A stretch of 64,000 nt of DNA, taken from NCBI RefSeq assembly GCF_014648255.1, contig NZ_BMQT01000003.1, positions 248,001-312,000 of the forward strand. The letters are read 5' to 3'. This DNA is from Nocardioides albus (GTDB lineage Bacteria > Actinomycetota > Actinomycetes > Propionibacteriales > Nocardioidaceae). Every line of letters begins with the position of its first letter. Within the stretch, counting starts at the first letter, position 1. The notes beneath the pieces were generated by a model that ran no database searches, was not told where the DNA came from, and worked only from the letters and a program-made list of their open reading frames with translations. Shown in pieces: positions 59,174-64,000 of this stretch. Made by a program: the position numbers and the translations under genes.

Positions 59174-62074
59174 TCAGCCCCCTGAGATGAGGTCGGCGGC
59201 CTGGTCGACCTTGTCCTGGGCCTCGGCGATGAGCCGCTCACGCTCGGCGTAGTCACCGGACTTGCCGGCCCGGTCCGCCTGGGCGAACAGGGTGCGCGCG
59301 TCCTCGAGGAGCTGGCCGACCTCACCCGGCGAGTCACCGGATGGAGGCGGGGTGGTCTCGGTCGGTTCCTCGTCGGGATCGGAAGCCGTCGGAGGCGTCG
59401 GCGCGGCGCCGGTGAGCGCGACCTCCAAGGCCTCGCTCAACGTCGAGCCGTAACCGACCCGACCGTCGTAGGAGACCAGCACGAAGGCGAGCTGGGCATA
59501 GCCCGAGGTGGAGGCGGTCGCCCGGCGGGCGTAGATCGGCTCGACGTACAGGATGCCGTCCTTCGCCGTGGGGTAGGTGATCACCTGACCCCAGACCGGT
59601 GCCGATCCGGAGCGGTTGAACGAGGCGACCTCGTCGGCGATCGCCTTGTCCGTACGGAACTCGTTGGAGACCATGCCCGGACCCTGGGTGTCCTCGGGGA
59701 AGCCGGTGGTGATCCGGATCTTTCCGTAGTTCTTCGAGGTGGCGTCCGAGTCGACCGACATCATCGCCGCCAGGTTGGGGCGGTTGTAGGGCACGAAGGT
59801 CGAGGTGAGCGACCAGCGAGCGGCGCCCTCCTTGTCGGAGAGGAACATCCGGTAGGGCGTCTGCTGGTGGTTGTCGTCGTTGGGGTCCTCGGGCACGGCC
59901 CAGCGCTCGTTGCCGGAGAAGAAGACGTCCGGGTCGGAGACGTGGTAGCGCGCCAGCTGGTAGCGCTGCACCTTGTAGAGGTCCTCGGGGTAGCGAAGGT
60001 GCTCCATCAGCTCCTTCGGGATCGACGACTTCGGCATCACGGTGCCGGGGAAGGCCGCCTCCCACGTCTGCAGGATCGGGTCCGCCTCGTCCCACTCGTA
60101 GAGGGTGACGGTGCCGTCGTAGGCATCCACGGTCGCCTTCACCGCGTTGCGCATGTAGTTGATCTCGTCGGTCGGCAGCGTCTGCACCCCGGCGGAGGTC
60201 TGGGTGGCGTCGTCGGTCATCGAGGCGAACGAGTCGCGCGCGGCCTGCGGGTAGCGGTCGGTGGTGGTGTAGCCGTCGACCACCCACTGGATCCGCCCGC
60301 CCACGACGACCGGGTAGACGTCGTCGTCCAGCGTCAGCCACGGCGCGACCTTCTGGACCCGCTCCTTCGGGGAGCGGTCGTAGAGGATCTGGGAGTCCTC
60401 GGTGACCCGCGAGGAGAGCAGGAAGTTGGTGGAGCCGAACTGGATGGCGTACATCAGCTGGCGGAAGTTGGACCCGATCGGGACGCCACCGGCGCCTTCG
60501 TACGTCGTCCGGGTCTCGCCGTCCTCGGAGTTGTAGTCGAGCTCGACCGCCTTGCTCTTGGCGGCCTTGCCGACGATCGAGTAGTCCGGGGAGTCCTCGC
60601 CGAAGTAGACCTTGTCCTGGAACTCGCCCTGACCCGAGGTCAGGTCGTGCTGGCCGGTGCGGTCCCCCTCCGCCCACTGCATCTGGTTCGACTCGGTCTT
60701 GTCGTCGGCGCCGCGCATGTTGGCGTAGGAGGCGATCACCCCGTTGGAGTGGGTGTAGACCGTGTGCAGGTTGGTCCAGGTGCGGTCGGAGTCGGAGATG
60801 CCGGCCTGGTTGAGCTCGCGTACGCCGAGAACGACCGCGCGCTCCTTGCCGCCGACCTCGTAGGTGGAGATGTCCAGCGGCTCGTGCACCGAGTAGTAGG
60901 AGCGGCCCTGCTGGACCTGCTCGAACTCGCGGTGGACGACGGTGGGGTCGACGATCGGCAGCGAGGAGGCCGTCTCGTCGAGCTCGTCGGGCGAGGCGCC
61001 GTCGGCCTCGGCCTGCGAGGTGTACTCCGTCACCTCGAGGTCGTCCTTGGCGATCCCGTAGGCGTCCTGGGTCGCCTTGATGTTGGCCGCCAGGTAGGGC
61101 TTCTCCTTGTCCTGCTCGCTCGGTCGGACCTGGAAACCCTGCACGACCGCAGGCCAGATCATCCCGATCAGCAGCACCGAGATCGCGAACAGCGAGATCG
61201 CGATCGAAGGCAGCTGCCAGCTGCGCCGCCACATGTTCAGGATGAACAGGATCCCGCAGATCACCGCGATCCCGAGCAGGATCTGGTTGGCCGGGAGCAC
61301 CGCGTGCTCGTCGGTGTAGGTCATCCCGTCCAGGCGGGGCCCGGACCCGTTGACCAGGTCATAGCGGTCGACCCAGTAGTCGAGGCCCTTGACCAGCAGG
61401 ATCAGCCCGAGCATGGCGCTGAGCTGCACCTGCGCCGAGCGGGTGAACCGGTCGCGCTGCGCGGTGAGCCGGATCCCGCCGTAGACGTAGTGGACGATCA
61501 TCGCGCCGATGGTGCCGAGGATCAGCCCGGTCAGGGCGAAGTTGACCAGGTAGTGCCACCACGGCAGGTCGAAGACGTAGAAGCCGATGTCCTTCTTGAA
61601 GAACTCGTCGACCTTGTCGAAGTCGCGCCCATGGCGCCACATCAGATAGGTGCGCCAGTGACCCGCGCCGGAGAAGCCGGCGAAGATCCCCGAGACGCCG
61701 GCGATGCCGATCAGCAGCCACGTACGGATCGGGGCGATCGCGTCGCGGTAGCGGTCCAGGCCGCCGATGTCGTCGGCCGGGTGGAAGTACGGGCGGGTGC
61801 GGTAGGCGAGGGCCGCGGGCAGCCCGATCATGATCGCCATCAGCACGCCGAAGACGACGAAGAGGGCTGCCCGCGTCCAGAAGACCGTGCCGAAGACGCT
61901 GCTGAAGTCGATCGCGTCGTACCACAGCGCGTCGGTGTAGATCGCCGCGAAGGCGCTGACGCTGAAGAAGAGCACGATGACCGAGACGGCCGCGATCGCC
62001 AGCCAGCGGTTGCGGCCGGTGCTCTGCGTGCGGGCCGGTGCCTGCGCCGGGTCGTCGTCGTCAAACAAGCTCAT
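59174..62074 (-). CDS. UPF0182 family membrane protein
   Basis: 966 residues. About seven hydrophobic segments in the first third (WLAIAAVSVIVLFFSVSAFA and others to about residue 330) are followed by a large, probably extracytoplasmic domain and an acidic Pro/Thr-rich stretch before a short helical C-terminus. This is the layout of UPF0182, conserved in actinobacteria, with unknown function. The start overlaps the PPA1309 gene by 4 nt; all four genes of this block run on the minus strand. Confidence 0.92.
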   Translation of the reverse strand: MSLFDDDDPAQAPARTQSTGRNRWLAIAAVSVIVLFFSVSAFAAIYTDALWYDAIDFSSVFGTVFWTRAALFVVFGVLMAIMIGLPAALAYRTRPYFHPADDIGGLDRYRDAIAPIRTWLLIGIAGVSGIFAGFSGAGHWRTYLMWRHGRDFDKVDEFFKKDIGFYVFDLPWWHYLVNFALTGLILGTIGAMIVHYVYGGIRLTAQRDRFTRSAQVQLSAMLGLILLVKGLDYWVDRYDLVNGSGPRLDGMTYTDEHAVLPANQILLGIAVICGILFILNMWRRSWQLPSIAISLFAISVLLIGMIWPAVVQGFQVRPSEQDKEKPYLAANIKATQDAYGIAKDDLEVTEYTSQAEADGASPDELDETASSLPIVDPTVVHREFEQVQQGRSYYSVHEPLDISTYEVGGKERAVVLGVRELNQAGISDSDRTWTNLHTVYTHSNGVIASYANMRGADDKTESNQMQWAEGDRTGQHDLTSGQGEFQDKVYFGEDSPDYSIVGKAAKSKAVELDYNSEDGETRTTYEGAGGVPIGSNFRQLMYAIQFGSTNFLLSSRVTEDSQILYDRSPKERVQKVAPWLTLDDDVYPVVVGGRIQWVVDGYTTTDRYPQAARDSFASMTDDATQTSAGVQTLPTDEINYMRNAVKATVDAYDGTVTLYEWDEADPILQTWEAAFPGTVMPKSSIPKELMEHLRYPEDLYKVQRYQLARYHVSDPDVFFSGNERWAVPEDPNDDNHQQTPYRMFLSDKEGAARWSLTSTFVPYNRPNLAAMMSVDSDATSKNYGKIRITTGFPEDTQGPGMVSNEFRTDKAIADEVASFNRSGSAPVWGQVITYPTAKDGILYVEPIYARRATASTSGYAQLAFVLVSYDGRVGYGSTLSEALEVALTGAAPTPPTASDPDEEPTETTPPPSGDSPGEVGQLLEDARTLFAQADRAGKSGDYAERERLIAEAQDKVDQAADLISGG

Positions 62075-62667
62075 GCGTCACCCTCATTGTCCGGCGTCTC
62101 CTCAAGAGTGACACGCAGCAGTTCGAGCAGCTCCGGAACCAGGTCGACGCCGCCGATGACCGACTGGTCATCGTCGTGCGCCTTCAACCTCAGAGCACAG
62201 TACGTCGCACCAGCACGTGTCGCGCCGGCCACGATGCGTACCTCTTGCCGGTCGGGGTGCGCCTTGGCGAACTCTGCGGCCGCCTCGGCGTCCTCGGGGA
62301 TCTTGCCGTCGGCGTCGGGCGGCAGCACCAGGCGCTCGACGACCGCGGCGCAGCCGGTCACGCCCCGGGGCCAGGCGGTCGTCTGGAGGACCTCCTCCAG
62401 CTGGGTCGTCACCGGGATCTGATCCTGCTCGATCGGGGTCAGCGAGCCGTCCTGGTCGGGAGCGTCCAGGCCCATCATCGTGGCGAGCGCGGGCTCGGCC
62501 TCGACCAGAGCGGCGGTGTCGACGAGCGCGAAGAGCCTCGCCGGTCCGTCCCAGCCCTCGCCGGCGACGTGGGCTTCGATCTCGAGGACGGCCGTGGCCA
62601 GCGCGGGGTCGGTCTCCAGATCGAGTCCGCGGCTGAGCTCGGGCGTGGGCTCAGGGGTGTCGTTCAC
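62071..62667 (-). CDS. PPA1309 family protein
   Basis: 198 residues. It is a soluble, acidic actinobacterial conserved protein with RGVTGCAAVVERLVLPPDAD and RLKAHDDDQSVIGGVDLVPE as recognisable segments. The function is unknown. It is coupled by 4-nt overlaps to the PDZ protease gene upstream and UPF0182 downstream, a common order in actinobacteria. Confidence 0.88.
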   Translation of the reverse strand: MNDTPEPTPELSRGLDLETDPALATAVLEIEAHVAGEGWDGPARLFALVDTAALVEAEPALATMMGLDAPDQDGSLTPIEQDQIPVTTQLEEVLQTTAWPRGVTGCAAVVERLVLPPDADGKIPEDAEAAAEFAKAHPDRQEVRIVAGATRAGATYCALRLKAHDDDQSVIGGVDLVPELLELLRVTLEETPDNEGDA

Positions 62668-63710
62668 TTCGTGCTCCCACAGGTCGGCAGCTTGGCATTG
62701 GGGTCCTCGGTCCAGGTCTCGATGGCCTCGATGGCGTCATCGAGAGTCTCCACACGGGTCAGGCGCATGTCACCGTTCTCGGCGCCATCGACGTCTTGGC
62801 AGTTGCCGGCGGGCACCAGGAAGAGCTGGGCTCCGTCCTCGGCCGCGCCCGGGATCTTCTGCTGGATCCCACCGATCGGGCCGACGTTGCCGTCACCGTC
62901 GATGGTGCCGGTGCCGGCGACCTTCTTCCCGTCGGTCAGCGGGTCCTCGGTGAGGGTGTCGTAGACCGAGAGCGCCATCATCAGACCGGCGCTCGGTCCA
63001 CCGATGGCGGGGTCGAGGGTGATCTTGATGTCGTAGGGGAACTCGTAGGTCGCTCCCAGCGAGACGCCGATGTAGGCCTTGCCGTCCTTCTCCCCGGTCT
63101 TGACGGTCTCGGTGCGCGTCTTGCCGTCGCGCTCGACGGTCATCTCGACCGTGTCGCCGGGCTCGACCTTCTGCACCTCGGTGACGACCGCCTGAGGGGT
63201 GTCGACCGCCGTGTCGCCGACCTTGGTGACGACGTCGTCGGCCTTCAGCTTGCCGGCGGCCGGCGCGTCCTCGGCGACCTCGGCGACCGAGACCTCGTCG
63301 ACGTCCTCACCGAGCTTGGTCAGCGCCGCCGCGATCGCCGCGTCCTGGGCACTGGCCATCTGCACCTGCCCGGCCTCGCGGTCGTCCTCGACGGTGCCCT
63401 GGTCCGGGTAGGCGACCTCGCGCGGGTAGACCGCCTCGGTGTCGCTCATCCACGCGCCCAGCAGCGTCCACAGCCCGAGCCTGGCCTCGCGGGTGGTCTC
63501 GGAGACAGTGGTCATCCGCAGCTGTCCCTTGTCGTCGTAGGTCTTGTGGCCCTCGACCTGGACGATGTCTTTGCCGTCGAACTCGCCCAGGACGTTCACC
63601 GTCGGCCCAGGGCTGTAGATCGTGTAAGGCAGCGGAACCACCCAGGCGATCACGATCAGGGCGACGACGAGCGGCAGGGCGATGAGACCCGCCAGGGTGC
63701 GCTGCGTCAT
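62664..63710 (-). CDS. PDZ-Lon-type membrane serine protease (YlbL-like)
   Basis: 348 residues. One N-terminal membrane helix (about 7-28), then VVPLPYTIYSPGPTVNVLG, a PDZ domain (about 130-200) and a Lon-type Ser-Lys protease domain with GGPSAGLMMAL (Ser240) and IGGIQQK (Lys285). It would cleave substrates outside the membrane. Length and layout match YlbL-like proteins. Confidence 0.9.
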   Translation of the reverse strand: MTQRTLAGLIALPLVVALIVIAWVVPLPYTIYSPGPTVNVLGEFDGKDIVQVEGHKTYDDKGQLRMTTVSETTREARLGLWTLLGAWMSDTEAVYPREVAYPDQGTVEDDREAGQVQMASAQDAAIAAALTKLGEDVDEVSVAEVAEDAPAAGKLKADDVVTKVGDTAVDTPQAVVTEVQKVEPGDTVEMTVERDGKTRTETVKTGEKDGKAYIGVSLGATYEFPYDIKITLDPAIGGPSAGLMMALSVYDTLTEDPLTDGKKVAGTGTIDGDGNVGPIGGIQQKIPGAAEDGAQLFLVPAGNCQDVDGAENGDMRLTRVETLDDAIEAIETWTEDPNAKLPTCGSTK

Positions 63711-63753
63711 AGCGTCACCTTCTCATTCGAGACCAAGTGCACCCTGAGGGCCC

Positions 63754-63990
63754 CTAAGAGGCATCTCGGTTGACCCGGACCGCGAGCCCGGTCGACCTGT
63801 CGAGCGGCGGCTGGGGTGCGGCGTACTTCTTCGAGCGCTCGCGGGTCTTGGCGTTCTCCAGCGCGATGCCGAGGCGTCGGACGACCTCTTCTCGGTCCTC
63901 CTCGCGCCCCTCACGCCCCAGGAAAGCGACCCAGGCCATCGCCAGCACGGTGATGACCGCGGAGGGTACGAGCCAGAGCAGGATGTCCAC
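63754..63990 (-). CDS. Small membrane protein
   Basis: 78 residues from a GTG at 63990 (a TTG at 63999 is an alternative near the window edge). One N-terminal helix (DILLWLVPSAVITVLAMAWV) is followed by a charged, helical tail (EGREEDREEVVRRLG, then KTRERSKKY). The family is not recognised, but such genes occur beside the PDZ protease in actinobacteria. It lies 43 bp upstream of the protease gene. Confidence 0.7.
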   Translation of the reverse strand: MDILLWLVPSAVITVLAMAWVAFLGREGREEDREEVVRRLGIALENAKTRERSKKYAAPQPPLDRSTGLAVRVNRDAS

Positions 63991-64000
63991 AGTCAGCAAT

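Noticed and set aside
59867..62422. Long open frames opposite UPF0182 and other genes (also 7107-8357, 12768-15077, 16992-18503)
   Set aside because: They are antisense to well-supported genes, rich in Arg/Gly/Val/Asp runs, with no family motifs; high GC removes stop codons.

Overview
The window is a 64-kb piece of a high-GC actinobacterial chromosome. The gene content points to Nocardioidaceae or a close relative: actinobacterial-type BenC, a LuxR/LAL-type regulator in the benzoate operon, PPA1309 and UPF0182 proteins, an actinobacterial initiator tRNA, and short dispersed repeats of a kind common in Nocardioides-like genomes. The genus is an inference; no rRNA or marker gene is present. Genes are dense, with many 4-nt stop/start overlaps. 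No insertion sequence, phage or CRISPR array was seen.

Region 1 (1-6750): a partial YceI gene, a 21-bp repeat array, a LysR regulator enclosed by palindromes, then an AraC regulator divergent from a two-component phenol hydroxylase (flavin reductase + FADH2-dependent oxygenase, pheA2A1-like), an OhrR-type MarR regulator and an SDR. Region 2 (6763-10836): arsenic resistance, with an ArsR divergent from a flavoprotein, an arsenate reductase, an ArsR-ArsC fusion and an Acr3 efflux pump. Region 3 (10829-25697): benzoate to catechol to ortho cleavage, namely benA, benB, one 921-residue gene that fuses BenC, an FCD domain and BenD, benK, a LuxR/LAL regulator and benE on the minus strand; then catR, catB, catA, catC and a dienelactone hydrolase-like gene on the plus strand. 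Phenol and benzoate routes meet at catechol. Genes beyond muconolactone isomerization are not here.

Region 4 (25686-34936): an MMPL transporter and a probable light-response cluster: SDR, photolyase, cyclopropane-fatty-acid synthase-like enzyme, DUF1365 protein and FAD amine oxidase-like protein on the minus strand; a SRPBCC protein and a MerR-B12 (LitR/CarH-type) photoreceptor regulator on the plus strand. A probable operator lies over the divergent promoter.

Region 5 (34980-48566): a cluster I cannot match to any characterised pathway. It has sugar-type ABC importer genes without an ATPase, a LacI regulator, three proteins each built of two SnoaL-like domains, a class III aminotransferase, an HpcH/HpaI aldolase, an SDR, a HisD-family dehydrogenase, an alpha/beta hydrolase and a double-cupin protein. 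Five copies of an ATACGTAT-type palindrome sit in the three promoter regions, so the whole block looks like one LacI regulon.

Region 6 (48912-64000): MarR with a divergent membrane protein, enoyl-CoA hydratase, Tat-exported amidase, a YhgE/Pip exporter with a degenerate ABC ATPase, a secreted lipase, a saccharopine-dehydrogenase-like protein, a GlxA-type AraC regulator, two tandem initiator tRNA genes on a 159-bp duplication, and a conserved actinobacterial block (UPF0182, PPA1309, PDZ-Lon protease, a small membrane protein).

The most interesting items are the BenC-FCD-BenD fusion whose linker is partly made of dispersed genomic repeats, and the LacI-controlled SnoaL/cupin/aldolase cluster.
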